Program-made: the position numbers and the translations under genes
Shown here: piece by piece, positions 34,010 through 41,550 of the stretch
Position numbering within the stretch: the first letter of the stretch is position 1
Layout of the letters: the number at the start of each line of letters is the position of its first letter
Source: Vulcanimicrobiota bacterium
GTDB lineage: Bacteria; Vulcanimicrobiota; Vulcanimicrobiia; Vulcanimicrobiales; Vulcanimicrobiaceae
Assembly: GCA_013036105.1 (NCBI GenBank)
Contig: JAAXCX010000010.1
Coordinates: 1 to 64,000 of the forward strand
Reading direction: 5' to 3'
Length of the DNA: 64,000 nucleotides
The notes under the pieces: generated by a model
Seen by the model: the letters and a program-made list of their open reading frames with translations, nothing else
Told to the model about the DNA's origin: nothing
Databases searched by the model: none

Positions 34010-34039
34010 TAGACAGCGGCGGCGCGACTAGGATACGAT
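34010..34039 (+). promoter_or_regulatory. Promoter of the tRNA-Val/tRNA-Asp unit
   Basis: TAGACA (34010-34015), an 18-base spacer and TACGAT (34034-34039) lie about 20 bases before the first tRNA. Confidence 0.5.
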
Positions 34040-34059
34040 ATGCCGGTTCGCAAACGCAT

Positions 34060-34134
34060 GGGCGCGTAGCTCAGTGGGAGAGCATCCGCTTCACACGCGG
34101 GGGGTCGTTGGTTCAATCCCAACCGTGCCCACCA
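34060..34134 (+). tRNA. tRNA-Val (CAC)
   Basis: Cloverleaf with acceptor GGGCGCG/CGTGCCC, D arm GCTC-GAGC, anticodon stem TCCGC/GCGGG with loop TTCACAC (anticodon CAC), T arm GTTGG-TTCAATC-CCAAC, discriminator A and encoded CCA. Confidence 0.97.
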
Positions 34135-34146
34135 TCATCTGGCGAT

Positions 34147-34223
34147 GGCGCTGTAGCTCAGTTGGTTAGAGCGTCGCCCTGTCACGGCGAAGGTCGTGGG
34201 TTCGAGCCCCATCAGCGTCGCCA
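34147..34223 (+). tRNA. tRNA-Asp (GTC)
   Basis: Cloverleaf with acceptor GGCGCTG/CAGCGTC, anticodon loop CTGTCAC (anticodon GTC), T arm GTGGG-TTCGAGC-CCCAT, discriminator G and encoded CCA. It lies 12 bases after tRNA-Val and is in the same transcript. Confidence 0.97.
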
Positions 34224-34256
34224 GAGTTTCCGGCCTCTCAACAATGGTCGGAATAC

Positions 34257-34292
34257 GGAAAGCCTTGAGAACTCAGGGCTTTTCCATTTTTT
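34257..34292 (+). terminator. Terminator of the tRNA unit
   Basis: The arms GGAAAGCCTTGAG and CTCAGGGCTTTTCC form a stem with a wobble and a one-base bulge, followed by ATTTTTTGG. It lies 33 bases after tRNA-Asp. The rest of the gap up to 34479 shows nothing clear. Confidence 0.75.
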
Positions 34293-34479
34293 GGCAACGG
34301 CGAAGGATTTTGGATCGATCATGGCGCTTTGGAGCCTATGAAGTATCTTGTGTTACCGATCGTAACGCTGATCGCATCGCCATTGGCGGCTCGGCGCGCT
34401 CCGCGTCCGCAATTTCAGAATTTGCGCTGCAAACGGGCGTGGCTCATGGTATCACGGCCGGGGCTTTTCCATTTATCGC

Positions 34480-35139
34480 TTACCGTCCGGTGAGCTGCCG
34501 CTTTGCGGCCAAGCGTACGACGCTGTCGCGGGAATGCGCCGCGAGAGCGAGCTCGCCTCGAGCCTTCGAGCTGCCGAGATGGCGGTAGGTCATGCCCAGC
34601 CAGAAATGCGCGCGCCCCGATTTTGGAGAGAGCGCCAGGGCCCGGGCAAAACGCAGCCGCGCATCGGCGTAGCGTTTCATTTTGTAGTAGCTCACACCGT
34701 CGTCGAGCCAGAGTTTGCCGACTTTGGGGTTCGACGCCAGCGCGGCATCGAAATTTTTCGCCGAATCGGCAAACCGGTGTGCCTGGAATTGAGCCGCAGC
34801 CAAATGCAAGCGCGCACTGATCCAGTCCGGTCGGTTAGTCACAACTGTCTGCAAATCGTCGATCGCGTTTCCGTCAGCGTGCAAGTTTTCTTCTGTGACG
34901 CCGCGATCGTAACGTGCATCCAAACTGCTCGGAATCAACGCCAGCGCGTTATTGAAGTGTGCCAGTGCAGTCTTGTATGCCCTGTGGCTGTAGGCGCGCA
35001 CGCCCGTTTGGATCTCTGCACGGGCGCGCGCTTGCGTCTTGGCGTCCGCGGGCGCCGACGGACCGGCGTGCGCGCACGCGGAGAGCATCAGCGCCGCCGA
35101 AAACACGACCGCCGGGAGGGCTCTAATCGGAGCCGCCAT
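34480..35139 (-). CDS. TPR-repeat lipoprotein
   Basis: A 219-residue protein. The ATG at 35139 gives a classic lipoprotein leader ending LMLSAC (lipobox), so it is anchored in the envelope. At least four TPR units follow (AYSHRAYKTALAHFNNALAL, NRPDWISARLHLAAAQFQ, GKLWLDDGVSYYKMKRYADA). A longer upstream frame is only the low-complexity neighbour read in another frame. It overlaps the 3' end of the Tyr/Gln-rich protein gene by 17 bases, so the two are an operon and may work together at the cell surface. Confidence 0.82.
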   Translation of the reverse strand: MAAPIRALPAVVFSAALMLSACAHAGPSAPADAKTQARARAEIQTGVRAYSHRAYKTALAHFNNALALIPSSLDARYDRGVTEENLHADGNAIDDLQTVVTNRPDWISARLHLAAAQFQAHRFADSAKNFDAALASNPKVGKLWLDDGVSYYKMKRYADARLRFARALALSPKSGRAHFWLGMTYRHLGSSKARGELALAAHSRDSVVRLAAKRQLTGR

Positions 35140-35863
35140 GATCCCCGTGATCTCCATGCTCGCCGTGACGTTCCCCGTCACCGTGACGCACGTGGAAAAC
35201 AGGCACGACCTGCACGGGAACGACAGACTGCACCTGCACCGGCACCTGTTGCACCTGAACGAACTGCTGCTGTTGCTGGTAGTACACAGGCTGCGAGTAC
35301 TGCGCATATTGCTGGTACTGCTGGTATTGCGGCTGATATTGCTGCTGCATTTGCGATGCCACCAATGCGCCGAGAAGTGACTGAATCACCTGCCGGCCAT
35401 CCACGCGGCCACCGCTGACGGCGGCGCTCAGCACCGTATTCACGACCGCCGCGCTGACCGGATCGCCGTTGCCGTACGCGGCTCCCATATAATACGGGTT
35501 ATAGGCGGCGTAGCGCGGATCGTAAGCGTAGCCTTGATAGTAGCCGTTGTTATAATACGGCGTATAACCGTACGGGGTTACGATCGTATCGTTAGCCGGA
35601 ACGTAGGCGGTTTGATAAGCGGGTTGGTACGCGGCTGTTTGATATACCGCTCCGTTCCCTAAGGTGGCATAGGTTACAGGTTCAGCTACGGAGACGACGT
35701 CGGCGTCGTTCTCGTCGTTTTCATTGTTCGCTCCGACGAGCATGCCGTTATCGCTCATGTATACGGATTGAAAATGGTGATGCTTGTGCGCGAGAGCAAG
35801 AGTCGTTGTGCCGGTAACGCCGAAGAGCCCGGCTGCGCTCGCGAGCAGTAGTGTGCGAAGCAT
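35123..35863 (-). CDS. Secreted Tyr/Gln/Asn-rich low-complexity protein
   Basis: A 246-residue protein with AGGGGG before the ATG at 35863 and a signal peptide (LRTLLLASAAGLFGVTGTTTLALA). The mature part begins HKHHHF. It then has a long stretch of Tyr, Gln, Pro and Asn (TPYYNNGYYQGYAYDPRYAA and QQQYQPQYQQYQQYAQYSQP), a Val/Gln-rich stretch (VQVQQVPVQVQSVVPVQV) and an acidic, His-rich tail (HGEHGDHGDHGG). Such composition suggests an adhesive, fibre-forming or metal-binding surface protein. No family is recognised. It is followed by the TPR lipoprotein. Confidence 0.7.
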   Translation of the reverse strand: MLRTLLLASAAGLFGVTGTTTLALAHKHHHFQSVYMSDNGMLVGANNENDENDADVVSVAEPVTYATLGNGAVYQTAAYQPAYQTAYVPANDTIVTPYGYTPYYNNGYYQGYAYDPRYAAYNPYYMGAAYGNGDPVSAAVVNTVLSAAVSGGRVDGRQVIQSLLGALVASQMQQQYQPQYQQYQQYAQYSQPVYYQQQQQFVQVQQVPVQVQSVVPVQVVPVFHVRHGDGERHGEHGDHGDHGGSD

Positions 35864-35986
35864 TGTTCCCCCTGGTTGCCTTCCGGCTTTCATACAATCT
35901 AAAGCGTACCCGTCCGCGGCGTTTTTAGACGAAATAACCAGGCTGGCGCGCCCTCCCTGCGCAGCAAACCTTGCGAGGCGCGAGGG

Positions 35987-36015
35987 TTGACAATAAATAA
36001 GTAAACGCTTATGAT
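35987..36015 (+). promoter_or_regulatory. Strong promoter with embedded operator for the ArsR operon
   Basis: TTGACA (35987-35992), exactly 17 bases, then TATGAT (36010-36015). The spacer holds the inverted repeat ATAAGtaaacgCTTAT (35997-36012), a typical ArsR/SmtB-sized operator, which suggests autorepression. Transcription would start at or next to the ATG at 36022. Confidence 0.75.
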
Positions 36016-36021
36016 TCTGGA

Positions 36022-36369
36022 ATGAGCACGGCCGCGCTCGGCGTCGTTATGCAGGCCCTCGGCGATGCAACGCGCCGCGCAATCTTCGAACGTATATCGC
36101 GTTCGGGCGAAATGACCGTTGCCGCTTTGACGCGCGATGCCGGCGTTTCACAACCGGCCGTATCCCAGCATTTGAAAGCGTTAAAGCAGGCGCGCCTCGT
36201 GCTGGGAAGGCGCGAAGGACGCAACACCTACTATCGCGCCGAGCCGCGCGGGCTGGCGCCGCTGGCAACCTGGCTCCGCCAGTACGAGGCCCTGTGGACG
36301 CAGAGATTGGATCGCCTGGATACCTATTTGCAGAATATGCAAAGGAAAGAGAAGAACCGTGGCCGCTAA
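36022..36369 (+). CDS. ArsR-family transcriptional repressor
   Basis: A 115-residue winged helix-turn-helix protein (MQALGDATRRAIFERI, VAALTRDAGVSQPAVSQHLK, LVLGRREGRNTYYRAEP). No CVC metal site is present, so it belongs to the non-metal ArsR group that commonly precedes SRPBCC genes. It heads a four-gene operon with overlaps at each junction. The promoter places the transcript start at the ATG, so it is probably leaderless. The operator lies between the promoter boxes. Confidence 0.92.
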   Translation: MSTAALGVVMQALGDATRRAIFERISRSGEMTVAALTRDAGVSQPAVSQHLKALKQARLVLGRREGRNTYYRAEPRGLAPLATWLRQYEALWTQRLDRLDTYLQNMQRKEKNRGR

Positions 36370-36877
36370 GGATAACGAACCTATTCTCACGCTTACGCGC
36401 GTCTACGATGCGCCGCCGGATGTAGTCTTTAAAGCTTGGTACGAACCCGAACAATTCAAGCAATGGTTCGCGCCGGACGGCTTTACAATTCCGCATTGCG
36501 AGATTGACTTGCGTCCCGGTGGAGTCGTGCTCTTTTCCATGCAGTCGCCGCAGTGGCTCGAAGGTCGCGAGATTTGGTCGAAGGGTGTTTTCCGCGAACT
36601 CGACGTGCCGCGACGCACGACTTCGGTCGCACATTTTTCCGACGAGAAGGGAAACCGCCTCAAACCTTCCGCTTACGGGCTGAGCGAAGATTTTCCCGAG
36701 GAAATGGTTATGACGGTGACCTTCGAACCGCAAGAAAGCGAAAAGAAAACAAAGCTAACGGTGACGCAGTCGATTCCGCTTTCGATCGCCGAGCGCAACG
36801 GCGCGCCGATCGGTTGGGGGCAGACGTTGGATCACCTCGCAGCTCACTTGAAGAAATATGCGCCGGAGGCCTACTGA
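36359..36877 (+). CDS. SRPBCC-family (AHSA1-like) protein
   Basis: A 172-residue protein of the activator of Hsp90 ATPase homologue 1-like group: LTRVYDAPPDVVFKAWYEPE at the N-terminus, FKQWFAPDGF, and a long C-terminal helix GWGQTLDHLAAHLK. The START-like pocket binds hydrophobic ligands; the ligand is unknown. It starts at GTG and overlaps the ArsR gene by 11 bases. ArsR-SRPBCC pairs are a widespread arrangement in which the first gene represses the second. Confidence 0.9.
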   Translation: MAAKDNEPILTLTRVYDAPPDVVFKAWYEPEQFKQWFAPDGFTIPHCEIDLRPGGVVLFSMQSPQWLEGREIWSKGVFRELDVPRRTTSVAHFSDEKGNRLKPSAYGLSEDFPEEMVMTVTFEPQESEKKTKLTVTQSIPLSIAERNGAPIGWGQTLDHLAAHLKKYAPEAY

Positions 36878-37380
36878 TGCAGAAGATCGTTCCGTTCTTG
36901 TGGTTTGACGGCAACGCCGAAGAGGCTGCCAACTTTTATGTCTCGATCTTTAAGAACTCGCGCGTTACCGACGTCAGCCGGTATGGAGAAGCCGGGCCCG
37001 GACCCGCGGGGACCGCCATGGTCGTGGAGTTCGAGCTCGACGGACAAGAGTTCATGGCGCTCAACGGCGGGCAGACGGAAAACGGTTCGCCTGGTCCTGC
37101 GCCCGGATCGATCGCTTTGTTCGTCAACTGTGAGACCCAAGCCGAAGTCGACCGGCTTTGGGAACAGCTCTCCGAAGGCGGAAAGAAAGTCCAGTGCGGC
37201 TGGCTGACCGACAAGTATGGATTTTCTTGGAACATCGTTCCCGCCGGTTTGAGCGATTACGTCGGCGGCCCCGATCCGGAAAAGGCGCAACGCGCGATGC
37301 AGGCGATGCTGCAAATGGAAAAGCTCGACATCGACGCTCTGAAGCGTGCGTATGAGGGAGAGTCTGCAGCGAAAGCCTGA
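36877..37380 (+). CDS. VOC-family protein (PhnB / 3-demethylubiquinone methyltransferase-like)
   Basis: A 167-residue protein with the start of the PhnB-like group (IVPFLWFDGNAEEAANFYVS) and the conserved IFKNSRVTDVSRYG, FMALNGG and the stretch GWLTDKYGFSWNIVP. It has a vicinal oxygen chelate fold, often without catalytic metal, and unknown function. Stop and start overlap by one base at both ends (TGATG), so it is tightly coupled to the neighbours. Confidence 0.9.
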   Translation: MQKIVPFLWFDGNAEEAANFYVSIFKNSRVTDVSRYGEAGPGPAGTAMVVEFELDGQEFMALNGGQTENGSPGPAPGSIALFVNCETQAEVDRLWEQLSEGGKKVQCGWLTDKYGFSWNIVPAGLSDYVGGPDPEKAQRAMQAMLQMEKLDIDALKRAYEGESAAKA

Positions 37381-37931
37381 TGCTGCCAAAAGTTTCGGTT
37401 CGAAGCCGCGCCAAATGGCGCGCGTGGCTGCGCAAACATCATGCATCGAGCGAAGGCGTTTGGCTGGTCTACCACAAGCAGCACACCGGCGTGAAATCGG
37501 TCGACTACGATGACTCGGTTCGCGAGGCGCTCTGCTTCGGCTGGGTCGATAGTCTCATAAAACGTCTGGATAGCGACACATACGCGCGTAAATTTACGCC
37601 GCGACGGCCCGGCAGCAAATGGTCTGCCAGCAACCGTTTACGATGGAAAGAGCTCGCGGCCGCCGGATTGCTGAGCACGGCCGGTCTGGCGGCTTCGCCA
37701 AGCGCGCGCGACGGATCGGCTCCGGCAATCCCCAACCGTCTGCCCACGTATATCGCCGGCCCTTTCAAACGCAACGCGGCGGCATGGCGGTACTTTCAAG
37801 CGCTTCCAAAGAGCCGACGGCGTGATTTTGTGCTGTGGATATCGACTGCGAAGCGTCCGGAAACGCGAGCCAAGCGGGTCGCTGAATCGATTCGCTTGCT
37901 TGTGGCGGGAAAACCGCTCGGCTTAAAGTAG
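37380..37931 (+). CDS. YdeI/OmpD-associated family protein
   Basis: A 183-residue protein with the typical RAWLRKHHASSEGVWLVYHK, the stretch ALCFGWVDSLIKRLD and the ending RRDFVLWISTAKRPETRAKR. Family members are small soluble proteins linked to peptide resistance in Salmonella and otherwise uncharacterised. Last gene of the ArsR operon, coupled by TGATG. Confidence 0.85.
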   Translation: MLPKVSVRSRAKWRAWLRKHHASSEGVWLVYHKQHTGVKSVDYDDSVREALCFGWVDSLIKRLDSDTYARKFTPRRPGSKWSASNRLRWKELAAAGLLSTAGLAASPSARDGSAPAIPNRLPTYIAGPFKRNAAAWRYFQALPKSRRRDFVLWISTAKRPETRAKRVAESIRLLVAGKPLGLK

Positions 37932-37969
37932 CGCTGTCACAAAATAGGGCGCGCGTCGGTTGAAGCGGT

Positions 37970-38632
37970 ATGGACGCGCAGAACAACAGACGCATGCTGG
38001 GCATAGCCCTGGCGCTCTCGCTGCTCTTCCACTTGGTCCTGGCGCCGTTCGTCCATCCGCCCGCTGAAGCCGTGCCGTACTCCGTCCCACGGGTCATCAT
38101 TCATATGTACGTCCGCCCGACGCCCGAGCCGCCAAAGCCTCGGCCGCGCGCGCACGTTATCGTTTCGCATCCGCACTTTCCAATCGTAAGCCCGCAGGTC
38201 GCGCGACCCCATGATTCGCGCAATCCCCAGGGCCACGTGGCTATCACGCCGCCGCAGCCTACCGGCCAGCCATATGCGCCGGGCAACACCGGAACAAATG
38301 GATCCGGCGGCGTGATCAGTCAACCGGCTGCGACGGATGCGCCCGGTCCCGCCTGCAGCGAACCGAACATCGAAGCGAAGACAATCGCCGCGGTTTCGCC
38401 CGATCAGTCGGCGAGCGGATTTGCGGCCGGCAACAGCGCGACCGCCATGATCAAGGTCGATCTCGACGCAACCGGCCGCGTGACCGGCGTTTCAGTCTAT
38501 GCGTCGACGGGTTCACTCGAACTCGATCGCGCGGCGATGGACGCCGCTCGCCAAAGCACTTATGCGCCGGAAATGCGCGACTGCCAAGCGGTTCCGGGCT
38601 CGTATCTCTTCAAGGTCGAGTTCAGCAACTAA
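37970..38632 (+). CDS. TonB-family energy transducer protein
   Basis: A 220-residue protein. One N-terminal membrane helix (about 9-27, LGIALALSLLFHLVLAPFV), a Pro-rich spacer (VRPTPEPPKPRPRAHV) and a C-terminal TonB domain (ATAMIKVDLDATGRVTGVSV, then LDRAAMDAARQSTYAPEMRD). It would transmit proton-motive force to receptors such as the two in this window. ExbB and ExbD are not in the window. It is convergent with the CsaA fusion gene, sharing their last four bases. Confidence 0.85.
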   Translation: MDAQNNRRMLGIALALSLLFHLVLAPFVHPPAEAVPYSVPRVIIHMYVRPTPEPPKPRPRAHVIVSHPHFPIVSPQVARPHDSRNPQGHVAITPPQPTGQPYAPGNTGTNGSGGVISQPAATDAPGPACSEPNIEAKTIAAVSPDQSASGFAAGNSATAMIKVDLDATGRVTGVSVYASTGSLELDRAAMDAARQSTYAPEMRDCQAVPGSYLFKVEFSN

Positions 38633-39459
38633 TAAACGCGGACGCCGTTTTGCACGCCCGAGTCGGGCGCAAGAAGAACCGTCTCGCCGTTTTCGTCGGG
38701 CACACCGAGCACCAGAACTTCGCTAAGAAAACCTGCGATGCGCTTGGGCGGGAAATTTACCACCGCGACGATTTGCTTGCCGGCGAGTTCTTCTGCAGTA
38801 TAGTGCGCCGTCAATTGCGCGCTCGAATGCTTCGCGCCAATTCCGGGACCAAAATCTATCGTGAGTTTGTAGGCGGGTTTTCGCGCCTCCGGAAACCGCT
38901 CGGCAGAAACGATGGTTCCGGTTCGAATGTCCAACACCGAGAACGCATCTAAAGACAAGGTGCTTTGCATGTCGGGCAATTGATGAACCATGTCGAGGTT
39001 CACCTTTCGTTGGCCGTCGGGTTGAATTGCCTTGTGCAGTCGTAGGTAAGCTTTGATGTGCGGAAGCCGGCCCTCATCCTCTTCGAGAAAGGCGATAGCG
39101 CAATTGCATTGGTTGCATAGAAGACCACGAATTTTCTCCGTCCGGTGGTCGTGGTCGACATACAAGTACTGAAGAAAGTTGTCGTCGTAGCGTGAGTTCT
39201 GAGCTTTCTTACAATTCTTCCAATAGCGCTGACATATAGCGCAGCGTCCTCCTTGGGCCTCGAAGATCTGCTCCATTTCCTCCAACGAAATGCCGTATTT
39301 TCGCCGAAGATAGCTCCGGCGTTGAGCGGCCCGGCGTTTGGTACTGCGATGATAGTAGGCGCGACTCCAGGCTCTCGTGCACGCTTGGCAGCGTCTAGTG
39401 CCGCAAGGTTGTGCGATCTTATGAGCACCACACTTCCCACAATAGTCGTTTCTCTTCAT
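38629..39459 (-). CDS. Endonuclease VII-like (HNH) domain fused to CsaA-type tRNA-binding chaperone
   Basis: A 276-residue frame with two unrelated parts. Residues 1-150 hold an N-terminal zinc-ribbon-like set (Cys7, Cys10, Cys19, Cys24, Cys27). This is followed by a recombination endonuclease VII-type domain: YGISLEEMEQIFEAQGGRC, zinc pairs C73xxC76 and C115xxC118, and VDHDHRT at 101-107. Residues about 166-276 are a complete CsaA (DIRTGTIVSAERFPEARKPA, KHSSAQLTAHY, VVNFPPKRIAGF, VLGVPDENGE). An internal ATG at 38991 (Met157) has AAAGGTGA upstream, so CsaA may also be made alone. An inverted repeat precedes the gene. Confidence 0.85.
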   Translation of the reverse strand: MKRNDYCGKCGAHKIAQPCGTRRCQACTRAWSRAYYHRSTKRRAAQRRSYLRRKYGISLEEMEQIFEAQGGRCAICQRYWKNCKKAQNSRYDDNFLQYLYVDHDHRTEKIRGLLCNQCNCAIAFLEEDEGRLPHIKAYLRLHKAIQPDGQRKVNLDMVHQLPDMQSTLSLDAFSVLDIRTGTIVSAERFPEARKPAYKLTIDFGPGIGAKHSSAQLTAHYTAEELAGKQIVAVVNFPPKRIAGFLSEVLVLGVPDENGETVLLAPDSGVQNGVRVY

Positions 39460-39481
39460 TGGATTACGTTATCGGGCGAGC

Positions 39482-39499
39482 GTGCCAACTGTATGGCAC
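39482..39499. promoter_or_regulatory. Inverted repeat upstream of the nuclease-CsaA gene
   Basis: GTGCCA-actgta-TGGCAC lies 23 bases before the start codon at 39459. The size fits an operator for a dimeric regulator; no clear promoter boxes flank it. Confidence 0.35.
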
Positions 39500-39515
39500 T
39501 CTAGAGCAATTGATA

Positions 39516-39548
39516 AGAAAAAGCCGCTAAAAAATGCTTTCAGCGGCT
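39516..39548 (-). terminator. Terminator of tRNA-Phe
   Basis: On the minus strand AGCCGCT and AGCGGCT form a 7-bp stem around a T-rich loop, followed by TTTTCTT. It begins 7 bases after the tRNA. Confidence 0.75.
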
Positions 39549-39554
39549 AGAATT

Positions 39555-39627
39555 TGCCGAGACCGTGAATCGAACACGGGACACTACGCTTTTCAGGCGT
39601 ATGCTCTACCAACTGAGCTATCTCGGC
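39555..39627 (-). tRNA. tRNA-Phe (GAA)
   Basis: Cloverleaf with acceptor GCCGAGA/TCTCGGC, D arm GCTC-GAGC, anticodon stem TACGC/GCGTA with loop CTGAAAA (anticodon GAA), T arm CCGTG-TTCGATT-CACGG, discriminator A. CCA is not encoded, unlike the Val and Asp genes. Confidence 0.97.
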
Positions 39628-39674
39628 TTGGCGACCGACCTCGATTCAACGCGCGCGCCGTGCTCCCTGTTTCG

Positions 39675-40778
39675 TCAGTTCGCGCCGATGATTGGGAATG
39701 TTCTGTTTGCGTCGCACTGCCCGGGCCCAGCATTACTAAAGCAGATCTGATGCGCGTAGGGGCCACCTGCGTCGAGGTCGGGAACGAACAGCCATACACG
39801 TCCGTTCGGCGACTCAAGGGTCGTTCCGGCGGTCCCAGCTACGCTCGTTCTTCCTACATTTGCATACATGCCATTACCGACGCGCCAACTTGCGGCGTTC
39901 ATGCGTGTAACGAGAACGGTGATGCCGCTGGGCAATCGGTATCGCACCGACTCGGGTGTACGCGTCGCGGTCACCGGCTGGGTGGCCGGCGCGACCGTCG
40001 GCGGGACTGTATGGCGCGGCGCGGCGGTTGCAGTGCGTAGCTTCGGAGCGGAGGTGTTTTTCGGAACGTTCGGCACGACTGTAACCGGAACGGCCGGCCC
40101 TTGCTGCTGCGGAATGTAAACGATTCGTGCCGTCGGCTGCGGTGGCGGCGGAATCGAGTTGTTTGCGGAACGCTTCGCAAGCGCAGCGGCAGTGCGCTTA
40201 GGCTGCGGCGTCGCTTCTGCTGCCGTGTGAACGGTGGGCGGCGCGGAGCGTTTCATGAAATATAAGCCTGCGGCGATCGTAATTGTGGCCGCGATAACGA
40301 TCAGCGCCACCATTGGCGGATAACTCCGGCGCGCGGTGGCCCCGCTTGTCGCGGCAGCTGCAACCGGCGTTACCGGAAGGTCCATTAGGCGCTGCATCAG
40401 CGCAACGAGCTCGCCCAGACGCGCTTCCATCGGCGGCGACATGGCGTCGAGCCAATGCACGCGCGTGATGTAATAGCGCAGATCGCCGCTGGGGACGACG
40501 TTTTCGATCCGGAAAGGCACGATGATCTTGCCCGAATCCGACGCGACCTCGAGCTCGCGCAAGACGTGCTCGGAGCGGTTGGCGTGGCCGGAGAAGATCA
40601 GCAGGACGATGCGGGCCGCGGTGATGGCGTCGACCAGCTGACGGCCGTACGGAATCCCCGCAATCGGATCGCGTGGAGCTATCCAACAGCGAATTCCCGC
40701 GCTTTCTAACTTCGCGCAGGCCGCATTCGCGATGGTCTTGTCCTCCGAAGAGTAACAGACGAAAACATCGTGGGCCAT
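39675..40778 (-). CDS. Membrane-anchored TIR-domain protein
   Basis: A 367-residue protein. Residues 3-130 are a TIR domain (DVFVCYSSEDKTIA, CWIAPRDPIAGIPYGRQL, LLIFSGHANRSEHVLRELEV); Glu75 sits where NAD-cleaving TIRs have their catalytic Glu. A membrane helix follows at about 155-175, then a long Pro/Ala/Thr-rich linker (about 176-275) and a C-terminal domain of about 90 residues with two Cys (HQICFSNAGPGQCDAN). The topology puts TIR inside and the C-terminal domain outside. TIR proteins can be NADases in anti-phage defence, but no defence partner is seen nearby. Confidence 0.85.
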   Translation of the reverse strand: MAHDVFVCYSSEDKTIANAACAKLESAGIRCWIAPRDPIAGIPYGRQLVDAITAARIVLLIFSGHANRSEHVLRELEVASDSGKIIVPFRIENVVPSGDLRYYITRVHWLDAMSPPMEARLGELVALMQRLMDLPVTPVAAAATSGATARRSYPPMVALIVIAATITIAAGLYFMKRSAPPTVHTAAEATPQPKRTAAALAKRSANNSIPPPPQPTARIVYIPQQQGPAVPVTVVPNVPKNTSAPKLRTATAAPRHTVPPTVAPATQPVTATRTPESVRYRLPSGITVLVTRMNAASWRVGNGMYANVGRTSVAGTAGTTLESPNGRVWLFVPDLDAGGPYAHQICFSNAGPGQCDANRTFPIIGAN

Positions 40779-40831
40779 GAAGCTCCAAAAGGGTTACGCG
40801 CATGGCAGTCGGGCTCCCGCGCACGCCAAAT

Positions 40832-40860
40832 AAAAAAGACGCCCCGCGTGAGCGAGGCGC
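40832..40860 (-). terminator. Terminator of the glycine-zipper gene
   Basis: On the minus strand GCGCCTCGC-TCAC-GCGGGGCGT forms a 9-pair stem with two wobbles, followed by C and six T. It lies 22 bases after the stop at 40882 and before the TIR gene. Confidence 0.85.
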
Positions 40861-40881
40861 CTAGAGGCCCGATTCTTTCGA

Positions 40882-41433
40882 TTAGGTGCCGGGCTGGCGG
40901 CGAGCCGAGACGAGCTGCACTTGCACTCGCGATCCCGCGCTCACGACCATGTTGGCCTTGTTGTTTTTGGCAGCCAAATATCCGCCGGCCGCGCCGACCA
41001 ATCCGCCGCCGCTGGCGCCGTGGAATATCCATTTGCCCAAGATGTTTCCGACGACCATACCGCCGACGGTCCCGACGACTTCCTTCACCGTGTTGTTTTT
41101 GGTGACCGCGTTCCAGCCCGTGACGACGCCGACGATTTGATAGGTCGTGCCGTTAGAGAGCCGCAACCGGTTCAGAGTAATGCGAAGCTGGGCCGGACGG
41201 CCTTGTCCGGCGCTGACGACCTTCGAGACGGTGCCGTACATCGTCGCATTATAGATGTTGGCGCCCGGGGCGCTAACATTCGAAATGGACACCATCTCGC
41301 CGACGTAGGCGTGGCCGGTGTCGATCGTCTGGTTTATCGTGCCGCTAAGATTGGTTCCCGGCGAAAGCGCCAGGGCCACTCCGCTTGCGAAGACCGCCAA
41401 CACCAGGGCGGCCAAGGGTGAGATGACGCGCAT
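40882..41433 (-). CDS. Secreted protein with glycine-zipper-like segment, unknown function
   Basis: A 183-residue protein with AAAGAGG upstream and a signal peptide (MRVISPLAALVLAVFASGVALA). A beta-rich first half (GTNLSGTINQTIDTGHAYVG, TTYQIVGVVTGW) is followed by a Gly-rich hydrophobic region (VVGTVGGMVVGNILGKWIFH and GASGGGLVGAAGGYLAA) like the glycine zippers of outer-membrane-associated proteins. The ending VSAGSRVQVQLVSA is typical of that group. No specific role can be named. Confidence 0.7.
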   Translation of the reverse strand: MRVISPLAALVLAVFASGVALALSPGTNLSGTINQTIDTGHAYVGEMVSISNVSAPGANIYNATMYGTVSKVVSAGQGRPAQLRITLNRLRLSNGTTYQIVGVVTGWNAVTKNNTVKEVVGTVGGMVVGNILGKWIFHGASGGGLVGAAGGYLAAKNNKANMVVSAGSRVQVQLVSARRQPGT

Positions 41434-41550
41434 GAAAGACCTCTTTCTGGACGATTCCGCCCGAGATTGTTCCCACTATCGGGTTGGTTGCTCGCTCGTT
41501 CCGGCGGCCGGGACGGGCAGGAGGTAGGCCTAGCAGGCGGTTGCTTAGCC

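Noticed and set aside
35187-35370. Plus-strand Leu/His-rich open frame opposite the low-complexity gene
   Set aside because: It is the mirror of the CAG/TAC-rich codons of the minus-strand gene, with no ribosome site and no conserved motif.
39675-41433. Anti-phage defence island around the TIR gene
   Set aside because: Neighbours are a tRNA, a glycine-zipper protein and metabolic genes; no sensor, nuclease or known defence partner is adjacent.
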